From Acidobacteriota bacterium (lineage in GTDB: Bacteria > Acidobacteriota > Blastocatellia > Pyrinomonadales > Pyrinomonadaceae), in NCBI GenBank assembly GCA_003222895.1, contig QHXI01000048.1, positions 117,312 through 181,311 of the forward strand: a stretch of 64,000 nucleotides of DNA, read 5' to 3'. Under the pieces are notes generated by a model. It saw only the letters and a list, made by a program, of their open reading frames with translations, was not told the origin of the DNA and searched no databases. Made by a program: the position numbers and the translations under genes. Positions 25,748 through 34,095 of the stretch are shown one piece after another (the first letter of the stretch is position 1; each line of letters begins with the position of its first letter).

Positions 25748-26197
25748 TTAGCCGGCAACTGCTGACGCCGATGAAGTTGGTTCGGAAACTTCCTTCACGA
25801 TATGTCCAGCCACATTCTTACCTGTATGAAGCGCTACATCGGCAACGGCCAACATCCCCACACAAGCGCCGCGGTCATCAACCACCGGAACTCGCCGAAT
25901 TAATTTCTCCTCCATGATTCGGCAACACTCCTCGAGCGACATGTCGGTTGTCACCGTAACGATAGGTTTGGTCATGCAATCAGCCGCCGTGAGATCCAGC
26001 GGATTGAGGCCGTGAGCCACGGTGCGGCAGACAATGTCTCTATCGGTCACTACCCCAACGGGAATCTTGCTTGACTTGTTTTCGACAACCGGAATCTCGC
26101 CGCAGTCTTTGTCTACCATCATGCGCGCGACTTCCGGCAAAGAAGTGTCGCTGGTGCAACACGCCGGCTCTGATGTCATCATGTCCTTAACTTTCAT
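25748..26197 (-). CDS. CBS-domain pair protein
   Basis: 149 residues made of two CBS domains. The first begins V-K-D-M-M-T-S-E-P and ends G-V-V-T-D-R-D-I-V; the second contains C-M-T-K-P-I-V-T-V and V-P-V-V-D-D-R-G-A-C-V-G. CBS pairs bind adenine nucleotides as energy sensors. No fused effector is present. It is preceded by an AAGGGAGAAG site. Confidence 0.9.
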   Translation of the reverse strand: MKVKDMMTSEPACCTSDTSLPEVARMMVDKDCGEIPVVENKSSKIPVGVVTDRDIVCRTVAHGLNPLDLTAADCMTKPIVTVTTDMSLEECCRIMEEKLIRRVPVVDDRGACVGMLAVADVALHTGKNVAGHIVKEVSEPTSSASAVAG

Positions 26198-26230
26198 TTT
26201 TCTGCTTCTCCCTTCAGATAAAACTAGTTG

Positions 26231-26905
26231 TTATTCCGCCGCGACTAAATGCTTCTGAAACCACGCGGCGGCTAAATCCGCAACCTGCTCTAATGTTCCG
26301 GGCTCTTCAAACAGGTGGGTTGCGCCGGGAACAATTTTCATTTCCTTTTCGCAACGCAGACGCGCGAGCGCTGCTTTGTTCATTTCGATAACCGGGTAAT
26401 CCAGACCACCAACGATCAGCAGCGTCGGAGACTCAACTTTTGCTAAAGCGTCGCCGGCGAGGTCAGGGCGACCGCCGCGCGAAACAACTGCGCCGACCGT
26501 GTCGCCAAGTTCCGCCGCCGCCACCAGGGCCGCGCCGCCGCCGGTGCTGGAGCCGAAGTAACCAACCTTCAGATAATCAAGTTCGCCTTTGATCCAATAG
26601 GTCCCGTCTATTAAGCGAGTTGCCAACAACCCAATATCGAATCGAAGCTGTGCGGTGTGCGCGTCAATCGCTTCTTCATCCCTGGTGAGCAGATCAAAGA
26701 GCAGTGTGCCAACACCGGCTTCGCGGATTGTGCGCGCGACGAATTGATTGCGCGGACTATGACGGCTGCTGCCCGAACCATGAGCAAACAGAACCACGCC
26801 TTGAGCGCCGTCAGGAATGCTCAAGTCTCCTTCGAGCTGCACGTCGCCGGAACGAATGTGAACATCTTTTGCCTGCGCAATCGCTGCTTGGGTAGCCTGA
26901 CCCAT
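26231..26905 (-). CDS. Dienelactone hydrolase-like alpha/beta hydrolase
   Basis: 224 residues. Oxyanion region V-L-F-A-H-G-S-G-S-S-R near residue 40, nucleophile elbow G-S-S-T-G-G-G near residue 120, catalytic Asp likely in G-G-L-D-Y-P, and His in G-A-T-H-L-F-E-E. This is the dienelactone-hydrolase-like group that commonly accompanies the phosphoribosyltransferase of this neighbourhood. Natural substrate unknown. Confidence 0.88.
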   Translation of the reverse strand: MGQATQAAIAQAKDVHIRSGDVQLEGDLSIPDGAQGVVLFAHGSGSSRHSPRNQFVARTIREAGVGTLLFDLLTRDEEAIDAHTAQLRFDIGLLATRLIDGTYWIKGELDYLKVGYFGSSTGGGAALVAAAELGDTVGAVVSRGGRPDLAGDALAKVESPTLLIVGGLDYPVIEMNKAALARLRCEKEMKIVPGATHLFEEPGTLEQVADLAAAWFQKHLVAAE

Positions 26906-26924
26906 TATCTCTTCTCACTCTCTT

Positions 26925-27626
26925 CTAGATTCGATGACCGACGATATCGAAGGTAAACTTGATTTTGTCCCGAACGCGCACTAATCCATGAAAAGCAGAG
27001 GTCGCCTTCACTTTGAAATCACCGCGATCGATTGAAAACTCGCCCACTGCTCGCAGGTCGCTTCCTGTTACGGTGATTTTCGTGGGAATACTGATTTGCC
27101 GCGTCACTCCGTGCAGAGTCAGATCGCCGGTGATGTTGAGATCGTATTGATCGGCAGTTAATTTCTTGCCGCTTACTTGAGTACTGCGAAAAACAATGTC
27201 CGGATATTGATCGGGTTGAAGCACAATCTCGCGTAACTCTTTGTCGATGATCTGCTTCTGCTGATCCGTAAACACGCTGCTGGTCTCGACCATTGAACCA
27301 GTCTTCGCGGTTATCTCCAGGGAAGCAGGATTAATCTGATCAGGTGTGAGTTGTGCTTCGCCGCTGAACTCGCGGACCGCGACGAGATGATCGTGCCCTT
27401 TGAACCAGAGCAATCCACCCGCCATCGCGTGGGCAATAAACTTGCCCTGCGATGAGTCGAGACGGAAGCGCTGCGCATCGAAGGAGTTCTCAGTTGAGGG
27501 GGCCGCATATGTTACAGCAGGTTTAGGCGACGCCGAGTTTCGCCGGAAATACCCTACTGAAACTGCCGCGAGCGACATGATAAGTACGATCGCCAGTATC
27601 ACAAATACGAGTTTCAGAGACTTCAT
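26925..27626 (-). CDS. YceI family protein, membrane-anchored
   Basis: 233 residues. An N-terminal hydrophobic segment (L-V-F-V-I-L-A-I-V-L-I-M-S-L) acts as signal or anchor, then a lipocalin-like YceI domain follows: S-Q-G-K-F-I-A-H-A, V-F-R-S-T-Q-V-S-G, L-T-L-H-G-V-T-R-Q and F-S-I-D-R-G-D-F-K-V. YceI proteins bind isoprenoid-type lipids. It follows the DoxX gene by nine bases, probably in one operon. Confidence 0.9.
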   Translation of the reverse strand: MKSLKLVFVILAIVLIMSLAAVSVGYFRRNSASPKPAVTYAAPSTENSFDAQRFRLDSSQGKFIAHAMAGGLLWFKGHDHLVAVREFSGEAQLTPDQINPASLEITAKTGSMVETSSVFTDQQKQIIDKELREIVLQPDQYPDIVFRSTQVSGKKLTADQYDLNITGDLTLHGVTRQISIPTKITVTGSDLRAVGEFSIDRGDFKVKATSAFHGLVRVRDKIKFTFDIVGHRI

Positions 27627-27635
27627 AACGACCTT

Positions 27636-28076
27636 TCATTTATTCGGGGTGAAACCAGCCGGAGAGCGGCGTCCGAAGATCGAATCAAGCGAATAGCGAT
27701 TCAAATCCACGAGCCAAAGCAATACAAAATTGACCAGCGCATACTGAAGGTTGTGGGCCACCGTGGGCGCATCGCCCAACATGACGGTGCCAAAGGTGAG
27801 ACCAATCAGTAATAGTCCGGAAACCAGCAGGCCGACCCTCGTGAATAAGCCGAGCACTATCAGTAGACCCGAGATAACTTCGCCAAACGGCAAGACATAA
27901 GCGAACGGGATTACCATGGCCGCCGGTAATTTTCCGGCGAAGTGCTGATTCATGCCGCCGACAAAATTGGTCAACCCGCCCGTAAACTTACCAATGCCGT
28001 AGAACAGAAAGATCACGCCCATGGTCACGCGTAACAATCCGTATGCGGTTTCGCGATGATTCATTGAACTAACCAT
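27636..28076 (-). CDS. DoxX family membrane protein
   Basis: 146 residues with four hydrophobic spans. L-R-V-T-M-G-V-I-F-L-F-Y-G-I-G-K-F at the N terminus and P-F-G-E-V-I-S-G-L-L-I-V-L-G-L-F-T-R are family blocks. DoxX proteins are linked to thiosulfate oxidation or redox homeostasis in some bacteria; the role here is unassigned. An alternative start is the ATG at 28064. Confidence 0.85.
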   Translation of the reverse strand: MVSSMNHRETAYGLLRVTMGVIFLFYGIGKFTGGLTNFVGGMNQHFAGKLPAAMVIPFAYVLPFGEVISGLLIVLGLFTRVGLLVSGLLLIGLTFGTVMLGDAPTVAHNLQYALVNFVLLWLVDLNRYSLDSIFGRRSPAGFTPNK

Positions 28077-28081
28077 GCGCC

Positions 28082-28285
28082 TTACTTCTTTGAAGATTTC
28101 TTCTTAGAAGATTTCTTCTTCGGCACTTTGCCTCCTTCTTTTCGAGCTTCTGATAAACCAATTGCGATCGCCTGTTTCTTGCTGGTTACTTTTTTACCGG
28201 ACTTACCGCTTTTTAATGTTCCTTCTTTGCGCTCATGCATTGCCTTCTTAACTTTCTTTTGCGCCTTCTTGCCATACTTAGCCAT
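28082..28285 (-). CDS. Lysine-rich DUF6496 protein
   Basis: 67 residues, about one third Lys. The core [14 protein letters not shown] is shared with the 147-residue protein at 29585, and the tail is a run of K-K-S-S-K-K. Ribosome site AGGAAGG. Members of DUF6496 are assumed to be nucleic-acid-associated because of charge; that is inference. Confidence 0.75.
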   Translation of the reverse strand: MAKYGKKAQKKVKKAMHERKEGTLKSGKSGKKVTSKKQAIAIGLSEARKEGGKVPKKKSSKKKSSKK

Positions 28286-28299
28286 AGCTCACCTTCCTC

Positions 28300-28542
28300 C
28301 TATTTATTATTCGTCGCTAGATACTTGGATGGGGTCGCCGTCGGGCTGGGCACCGGTTCCGGCTCAGGCACCGGGGTTGGCGTCGCGCTCGGAGATGGGC
28401 TTGGTGACGGTGTCGGGGTTGAAGCCGGCGTCGGAGTCTCCTGAAAGTTGTAGTGCGCACTCTTTGCTGATGAATGAAAGGAGGCAGCAACCAAAATCAC
28501 CGAGGTTAGGGTTACTAGCACCATCAAAAGCATTCGACTCAT
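28300..28542 (-). CDS. Small secreted Thr/Pro-rich protein
   Basis: 80 residues: signal peptide (M-L-L-M-V-L-V-T-L-T-S-V-I-L-V) then an extended repeat of P-T-P/S-P-S-P to near the C terminus. No folded domain. Such linkers also follow the signal peptides of the proteins at 4500 (C-terminal end) and 8893. Confidence 0.5.
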   Translation of the reverse strand: MSRMLLMVLVTLTSVILVAASFHSSAKSAHYNFQETPTPASTPTPSPSPSPSATPTPVPEPEPVPSPTATPSKYLATNNK

Positions 28543-28795
28543 TAATCAGCCCTCCATTTCTATCTGCGTCAGCGTCATTCTCAGTACATGAGTTGTCCGC
28601 TTACGATTCACAGACAACCGCGCACTCACGAGTCTTTCCAAACAACGCATTGAGACCGCAAGCAGAGTGCCGAGTTAATCTATTGCCAACTTGAAAGACG
28701 CGGGGTTTACACAGTTGAAAAATAAATAAGGAGAATGTTACGTGAACAGAACCTTCCGTTTAGTCATCCAAGGGCGACAGGAATTCATGTTCGTG

Positions 28796-29002
28796 CTAAC
28801 TCTCATCCAGGACAAAAGTTATTTTCACGATCACTTTGTAGGCAGAGATTTCGCCGTTCTCGATTTGAACCTCCTGTTCCTTCACCCAAGCACTGCGAAT
28901 GCCGTGAACTGTTTCCGAGGCGCGCGCCACACCTTGCTTGATTGCATCCTCAAAACTTTCGTTCGAAGTCGAACTGATTTCGGTTATTCGTGCAACTGAC
29001 AT
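28796..29002 (-). CDS. Dodecin (flavin-binding)
   Basis: 68 residues, the usual dodecin length. T-E-I-S-S-T-S-N-E-S-F-E-D-A-I-K-Q-G-V near the N terminus and the central Trp in I-R-S-A-W-V-K-E-Q-E-V fit the flavin-stacking residue of the family. Dodecins form twelve-subunit shells storing flavins. Ribosome site GAGGAGG. Confidence 0.92.
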   Translation of the reverse strand: MSVARITEISSTSNESFEDAIKQGVARASETVHGIRSAWVKEQEVQIENGEISAYKVIVKITFVLDES

Positions 29003-29027
29003 TCCTAACCTCCTCTCATTGCTGCTG

Positions 29028-29549
29028 CTACCTGGTGATTACCCCACAGGCAATCCGATCGCCTGAATTACCTGACGGGTCGGTCTTCATGTCGTCGCCC
29101 TTCGCGTGAATGACGAGCGCCGTGCCGCCGTCAGTGAATATCGAATAGGTGTCGCTGCCAAGATTAACGCGCGGATCGGTGATGGTTATGCGGGCCGTTC
29201 CATCTGCGCGCACGACGAAATTATTCATGTCGCCGGCGTGCGGTCCCATCGGATTTCGCAAGCCGTGCTGCTTGCCGGCAGGATTGAAATGCGGACCCGC
29301 TGATGTGAAAGCCGGACCTTCACACTTGGCCATTTGATGAATATGAATCGCGTGCTCTCCTGGGGGAAGATTTTTGAGGTCGAGCATAATCCGCACACCT
29401 CGACCCGATGGTGAGATGGTGGCGGATCCCACGCTTTCGCCCTGGCCGTTTTTCATTTCCACGGTAACTTTTTTCTGCGCTCTGCCATGAGACAGAAGCA
29501 CGGCGCCGCATAGAATCGTAACTAACCCCACAAACAATTGTCGTTTCAT
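29028..29549 (-). CDS. Superoxide dismutase, Cu/Zn family
   Basis: 173 residues from the ATG at 29549 with GGAGGGA upstream. The signal peptide ends S-H-G-R-A-Q. Metal-ligand blocks: H-A-I-H-I-H near residue 68, [12 protein letters not shown] and G-P-H-A-G-D-M-N-N for the zinc loop, and L-V-I-H-A-K-G-D-D. The disulfide Cys in A-K-C-E-G and G-D-R-I-A-C-G-V are both present. Extracytoplasmic superoxide detoxification. Confidence 0.92.
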   Translation of the reverse strand: MKRQLFVGLVTILCGAVLLSHGRAQKKVTVEMKNGQGESVGSATISPSGRGVRIMLDLKNLPPGEHAIHIHQMAKCEGPAFTSAGPHFNPAGKQHGLRNPMGPHAGDMNNFVVRADGTARITITDPRVNLGSDTYSIFTDGGTALVIHAKGDDMKTDPSGNSGDRIACGVITR

Positions 29550-29584
29550 TATTCCCTCCTCCAGCAAATTAGTTCCATTCCCGG

Positions 29585-30028
29585 TTACCCCATTTTCTTT
29601 CGTGTCTTTGCCGCTTTCTTCGCCGATCGTGACCGTGCCGCAGCCGAACGTTTCTTCGCAGCGCTGTGCGCCTGACGCGAAAGTGCTCGCTTTGAAGCTG
29701 CACTGTGTCCTTCACGCTTCAATGCACGCGAGGTTGCTCGCGAACGCTTGGCCGATTTCTTGGCGCTCCTCTTCTTTCCTTTCTTCAGATCGCGAGCGGC
29801 CTGTTTGCGCGTCTTCTTTGATCCTTTCTTAGGTGGGCTCAATTTCACCCCAGCACGTCGCGCCTTCGATAGACCAATAGCGATCGCCTGTTTGGTGGAA
29901 CGAGCGCCGTGCTTCCCTTCGCGCACGTGCTCAATCTCTTCCCGCACGAATTCTCCGGCTTGTGTACTTGGAGCTTTTCCTTCCTTTTTGTCTTCTTCCG
30001 CTCGTTCGAGCGTCTCCTTTTCCGGCAT
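29585..30028 (-). CDS. Histone H1-like/DUF6496 basic protein
   Basis: 147 residues. The N-terminal half is acidic/mixed and contains [13 protein letters not shown], the motif shared with 28082-28285. The C-terminal half is Lys/Arg/Ala/Ser repeat resembling histone H1 tails. Probably DNA- or RNA-binding by composition. Confidence 0.75.
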   Translation of the reverse strand: MPEKETLERAEEDKKEGKAPSTQAGEFVREEIEHVREGKHGARSTKQAIAIGLSKARRAGVKLSPPKKGSKKTRKQAARDLKKGKKRSAKKSAKRSRATSRALKREGHSAASKRALSRQAHSAAKKRSAAARSRSAKKAAKTRKKMG

Positions 30029-30053
30029 TCGTCGTTCTCCCTTCTGCTCACAT

Positions 30054-30530
30054 TCAAGTATTCCGCCGATGAGGCCTTCGCTTTTTCAACCTATGTTTTT
30101 GACGATGGCTGTGCTTGATGATCGGTGCCTGGGACTTAGGCGCTGTGCTGGTGGTTGGGCCAACGGTTCGGCGATAAACCTCAGCATCCGCTGCAGCGAT
30201 CGCTGCTTCCAAACGCGTGCGAGTTGATGCAAGCGTCTCGAGCTGACTTTGAATTCCCTTTCTTTGGACATCCAGTTGACGACGACGCGCTTCCCGCAGG
30301 TCTTCCGGATGTACGCTGCCTATTCCCGCCAAACTGCGCTCGATATTCTCCGGCTTGATATCTTCGTCGATTTGCGCGAGACGGGCTTGCAGGTCCGTCT
30401 GCTGCGCCTGCACGTCGCCTAATTGAGCGCGCAGCCTCGCGGCACGCTCTTGGCTTCCTTCCTGGGCCCATGCCGGCGTCAGTAACACGAATAACGCAAA
30501 AGCTCTGATCGTAATTAGTTGAACTGTCAT
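30054..30530 (-). CDS. Secreted coiled-coil protein, paralogue of 4500-5255
   Basis: 158 residues: signal peptide ending A-W-A-Q, then a coiled coil with L-G-D-V-Q-A-Q-Q-T-D-L-Q-A, K-P-E-N-I-E-R-S and P-E-D-L-R-E-A-R-R-R-Q-L. It is clearly related to the protein at 4500 but shorter, with a Pro/Lys/Arg-rich tail. It follows the MobB-like gene by seven bases. Function unknown. Confidence 0.75.
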   Translation of the reverse strand: MTVQLITIRAFALFVLLTPAWAQEGSQERAARLRAQLGDVQAQQTDLQARLAQIDEDIKPENIERSLAGIGSVHPEDLREARRRQLDVQRKGIQSQLETLASTRTRLEAAIAAADAEVYRRTVGPTTSTAPKSQAPIIKHSHRQKHRLKKRRPHRRNT

Positions 30531-30537
30531 TCCAACC

Positions 30538-31212
30538 TCACATCGCTACTACGGGCGGCGGCAGATTCACTACCGGCTCGGCTATGTCCCCTCGATAGAT
30601 TCTGGACCACAACCTCGGTAAATCTTCGCGGGTAATAATCTGCGCATTACTTAAGTCGATCGGAAAATTTAGTCCCGCGCGGAATTGTTCGAATTGCCTT
30701 TTGGCACTGGTCGCGTTTGCCTCAAGTGTAGAAAGGTAGAGAAAGTCGCTACTGGCTGCGACTCTCCGGGCCGATGGCTTGATCTTTCCGCCGTCCGAAC
30801 GTGCACACATGATCATGAGATCCGCGCGGATGTATTCAAGAAAGCTATTGCCTTCTACGATCACTCCGTCCGCTTCGACGCGCGCGAGGGCCTCATCAAT
30901 GCCGCGTTTAACTTGATCGTCTTTGACGATCACCCAGTGAACGTTCGACGCGCCGGCATCCCAAAAATGTCCAGTGTCTTTGCCCTTTTCGTAGTTGGTT
31001 TCGCGTCCTGATCGAACCACCGGTTCATCCCGCAATAGATCGCTGACGCAGCATCCGGCCGGATCTCTGCCACAGGAGCGATAGTGACCGCGCGTGAGTT
31101 TGATTGCTTCCCAGCCTGGAAGTTGTCGCAGCAGCTCGCATACGAGCGTTGTCTTGCCAACATTCGATGAGAAGCCGCTTACGGCGACGATCTTTGGTTG
31201 CTTTGCTCGCAT
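30538..31212 (-). CDS. MobB-like P-loop GTPase
   Basis: The ATG at 31212 has AAGG upstream; 224 residues. P-loop G-F-S-S-N-V-G-K-T-T-L at residues about 12-22 within the pattern of MobB, the accessory GTPase of molybdopterin guanine dinucleotide synthesis. A Cys cluster S-C-G-R-D-P-A-G-C-C lies near residue 50. MobB-type function fits the neighbouring formate dehydrogenase, which needs bis-MGD. It is divergent enough that another cofactor role remains possible. Confidence 0.65.
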   Translation of the reverse strand: MRAKQPKIVAVSGFSSNVGKTTLVCELLRQLPGWEAIKLTRGHYRSCGRDPAGCCVSDLLRDEPVVRSGRETNYEKGKDTGHFWDAGASNVHWVIVKDDQVKRGIDEALARVEADGVIVEGNSFLEYIRADLMIMCARSDGGKIKPSARRVAASSDFLYLSTLEANATSAKRQFEQFRAGLNFPIDLSNAQIITREDLPRLWSRIYRGDIAEPVVNLPPPVVAM

Positions 31213-31223
31213 TTGAATCCTTA

Positions 31224-31349
31224 GCCACAAAGGCACAGAGACACGAAGAAAATAAAGGCGAACTGATCAGTCTTGCTCACCATAACTCGCAACTTTCGCT
31301 TTACGTCACCGATGTTTGTTCTTTCTCTGTGTCTCTGTGCCTTTGTGGC
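31224..31349. repeat. Long inverted repeat between porin and MobB-like genes
   Basis: Positions 31224-31244 and 31329-31349 are perfect 21-bp reverse complements (left arm begins GCCACAAAGGC). The hairpin spans the whole gap between the porin stop (31359) and the MobB-like start. Confidence 0.85.
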
Positions 31350-31358
31350 GATTCTCTC

Positions 31359-33143
31359 TTAGAAAGTAAAGATCGCCGCGAATTCCGAACGAATGTTGTG
31401 GGTTGTGAAGCTCGGAATTCCGCGAAACAGCGGCAGCGATCCAGTGCGAAAATCCGCGCGAGTCCGGTAGTAACCTTGCTCGTATGCAAAAGTCACCCAC
31501 TGGTTCCATTTGTATTGAATGTTGCCCGAGAAGAGATCGCTGCGATCTCCACGGGCGCCAAATCGCCGCGCATCACGCGCTGCCGCCTGATCATCGCCAT
31601 AATAAAGATATGCAGACCAACCGGCGTTGCGTCCCTTTGGATCGGCGTCGAAGATTCGCGATAGCGGAAATCCAAGTTGGATAAATCCTCCCTGCGCGCG
31701 CACAGGTCTCTGCGGCGCGACGACTGGGACGCCGTTGAGCAAACCGAAAACTACCGTCGAAGCGCCGTCGATCGAGTTGGCGGTAGAGATGCCGGTCAGT
31801 CCGGCCGTGTCATTAAAGTTCGAGAGCAGTTGGCCCGCGAGAAAGAAACGCAGATCGGAACCGTTGTAGTACTTACCGACCACGGTGACAAAATGCGTGG
31901 GCAGTTGAAACTCTGCTGAGTATCCGTTGCTGCTGCTGCCCACCTCCGCGCCATTCGAAAATGCGGCTCTAAAAGCGGCCGGCACATTCGCCGCCGTCAC
32001 AATTGCGCGGCGGCGCGCATGTTCAAAACTAACAATGAACTGCGCCGGCGATACGCTCGCGGCCTTATCGAGTTGCCACTGAAAGACTGCACGCCCTTGG
32101 ATACCCGGCTGTTGTGAATCTGCTCCCTGTCTTTCGCCAAATGCCAATTGGTTACCGACATCCGTCGGAAGATCACCGAAGGCAGGTAACACGACGGCGA
32201 TCTCGGGACTGAATCTGAAATCTCTGGAGCCTCCGAACTTGTGATTAATACCAAACCGCGCTTGCGGGAGGCGCGTATACGCCGCGCCATAACCAATGCC
32301 GCCAAAGTTTGTGTTCTCGATCATGTTCGGCATGGTTGACGAGACAAACGGCGACCAGTCCTGTCCAAACAGAGCAAATGCGCTGTTGTTGTCGTTGAAG
32401 CGACGATCGATTCGCACCCACGCCAAACGTAGCGACGGCTGACTCGATCGAATCGAACTAATGTTGCGATTATTCACGCGAGTGAAATCGCCTTCGAAGT
32501 CGAACTCGATCTTTCCGGTGATGGTTGTTTTCGGCGCCGGATCGACCCACTCGAAGTTTGCGCCTAGCCGCAGACCGCGCGCACGAATATGGAACTCCGG
32601 TGAATCATTTGGCCCGGTATCGGCGGCCAGCAGGGGCAGCGGAAAATCATTTCCCTGCGGCGAAGATGAATCATGAATGATGCTCGTCTTGAAGATGCCG
32701 TAAAGTTTAAGCCGAGCGCCCGTGCCGAGTTTGATATCAGGTATCAAGCCTTCACGTTTTGGCAGATCAATTCCCAACAAACGGACCGGAGCGACGGCGG
32801 CGATGACACTTGGCGGGCTAGCTTGCGGCGCGGCGGCAGCCGAGCCTGGAGAGGTTGTCTTATAGTCCGCCGTAATTGTCTTCAGCTCAGGCGAAGCTGC
32901 TCCTCGCACAGTTTCAAATTCCGCTGAAGAAATCACGCCTTTGTCGCGCAAGAGCGCGGCGAGGCGGTCCCTCTGTTCGGCGGGCGACGCATTGCTAATC
33001 GATCGGGCCTCCGCCGGTGTCAACACGCCCTTTGCTTCCAACACGCGAACCAACGGATCGGTTGAATCGACCTGGGCGAAAGCAATCGAATGAACGCACA
33101 TTACAAGAATCACGAGTATGAACAATCGAAGATAGCAGGCCAT
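31359..33143 (-). CDS. Outer-membrane porin (DcaP/OprO-like)
   Basis: 594 residues, ATG after GAGGAG. The signal peptide ends I-A-F-A-Q. A short N-terminal helical region resembling an SHOCT/SLH-type anchor (L-V-R-V-L-E-A-K-G-V-L-T-P-A-E-A) is followed by a long beta-rich region with alternating aromatic residues, ending in E-F-A-A-I-F-T-F, a C-terminal Phe typical of outer-membrane barrels. Located after the formate dehydrogenase genes, it could supply formate or another anion; this is inference. Confidence 0.8.
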   Translation of the reverse strand: MACYLRLFILVILVMCVHSIAFAQVDSTDPLVRVLEAKGVLTPAEARSISNASPAEQRDRLAALLRDKGVISSAEFETVRGAASPELKTITADYKTTSPGSAAAAPQASPPSVIAAVAPVRLLGIDLPKREGLIPDIKLGTGARLKLYGIFKTSIIHDSSSPQGNDFPLPLLAADTGPNDSPEFHIRARGLRLGANFEWVDPAPKTTITGKIEFDFEGDFTRVNNRNISSIRSSQPSLRLAWVRIDRRFNDNNSAFALFGQDWSPFVSSTMPNMIENTNFGGIGYGAAYTRLPQARFGINHKFGGSRDFRFSPEIAVVLPAFGDLPTDVGNQLAFGERQGADSQQPGIQGRAVFQWQLDKAASVSPAQFIVSFEHARRRAIVTAANVPAAFRAAFSNGAEVGSSSNGYSAEFQLPTHFVTVVGKYYNGSDLRFFLAGQLLSNFNDTAGLTGISTANSIDGASTVVFGLLNGVPVVAPQRPVRAQGGFIQLGFPLSRIFDADPKGRNAGWSAYLYYGDDQAAARDARRFGARGDRSDLFSGNIQYKWNQWVTFAYEQGYYRTRADFRTGSLPLFRGIPSFTTHNIRSEFAAIFTF

Positions 33144-33202
33144 GACGAGACTCCTCTTACTCGGTTATTTTTTTCCGGGGTTGAAAGCCATTGAGGGACA
33201 GA

Positions 33203-33230
33203 GCCGCGTAGCGGCCAAATGTCTATAGAC
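33203..33230 (-). repeat. ATAAACATTT-hairpin element, copy 4
   Basis: On the minus strand TCTATAGACATTTG is followed by the hairpin GCCGC-TAC-GCGGC. It lies between the porin start and the cytochrome b subunit stop. Confidence 0.75.
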
Positions 33231-33288
33231 TCGAGGGGCATTTCTTGATGGCTTACAGGGAACTTGTCGGCTGCAACAAACATTCCGC

Positions 33289-34095
33289 CTACGGCACTCT
33301 TTCGTCGGCCGTGTTCTCGTGCGCGTCTTGTTCACGCTCCCAGGCTTCAACCGTGCGCGCGCGTTCCGCTTGGCGTCGTTGCTCTCGTTCATAGGCGGCG
33401 CGCGCGTCGCGTCCGGTTACGGCGCGAAACCATGCCGGGTGATGCGTCCAAGCCCATTTCTCAGTCACTGTTCCATCGGTCATAGCGCGAAACGTGCCGG
33501 GCATTGCGGCGGTGCCTTCGTAGATGTGAATGATGAAACCAGCGAGCATGAGCAACGCGGCGAGATCATGTACCACGTAACTCACGGCGACGATCCAAGC
33601 CGGCACGACATGGTCGAACCACATCAGCAGCCCGGTAAGCAGGAACAGCACGCCACTTAAGACGATGGCCCAGAAGTAAACTTTCTGACCGCCGTTGAAG
33701 AAGCCGACTTCTGCCGGCTCGATTTTGTCTTCATTAGTTGTGTAGCGCCTGATTCGTTTGAGCCAGCGTGTGTCTGCACCGGTCCACGCCATGGGAACCA
33801 GCCAATTCAGAAATTGGAAAACGAAAGCGACATCGAAGACCAGGCCGAACCATGGATGAAGCAACCGAGTGCGCGGTCCACCGCCGAATAACGGAGTCAA
33901 CCAATGAAAGAGCCACGGGGAGTAAATCGCGAAGCCTGACAGCAGTGCAAGCACAAAGGCGATCGCCACCAACCAATGGAGCACGCGCGTATAAACGGGA
34001 TGACGCAACAACTCGCCACGATGGACCACGTCCCGTCCAACGCGTTCAGCCCTCAGGCGCGCCCGTTCATCGAATCGTTCGACCGAAGTGCTCAT
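33289..34095 (-). CDS. Formate dehydrogenase, cytochrome b556 (gamma) subunit
   Basis: 268 residues from the ATG at 34095, overlapping the beta-subunit stop by four bases. Four membrane spans; R-H-P-V-Y-T-R-V-L-H-W-L at the first span, L-H-P-W-F-G-L-V-F, and I-H-I-Y-E-G-T near the end supply the heme-ligating His residues of FdnI/FdoI. It carries electrons from the periplasmic catalytic unit to the quinone pool. The last 50 residues form a charged tail rich in Arg/Glu, longer than in E. coli. Confidence 0.93.
   Translation of the reverse strand: MSTSVERFDERARLRAERVGRDVVHRGELLRHPVYTRVLHWLVAIAFVLALLSGFAIYSPWLFHWLTPLFGGGPRTRLLHPWFGLVFDVAFVFQFLNWLVPMAWTGADTRWLKRIRRYTTNEDKIEPAEVGFFNGGQKVYFWAIVLSGVLFLLTGLLMWFDHVVPAWIVAVSYVVHDLAALLMLAGFIIHIYEGTAAMPGTFRAMTDGTVTEKWAWTHHPAWFRAVTGRDARAAYEREQRRQAERARTVEAWEREQDAHENTADERVP

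Noticed and set aside
28742..28999. Plus-strand frame starting at a GTG after AAGGAG
   Set aside because: It is almost fully antisense to dodecin, a clear conserved gene, and the product has no recognisable features.
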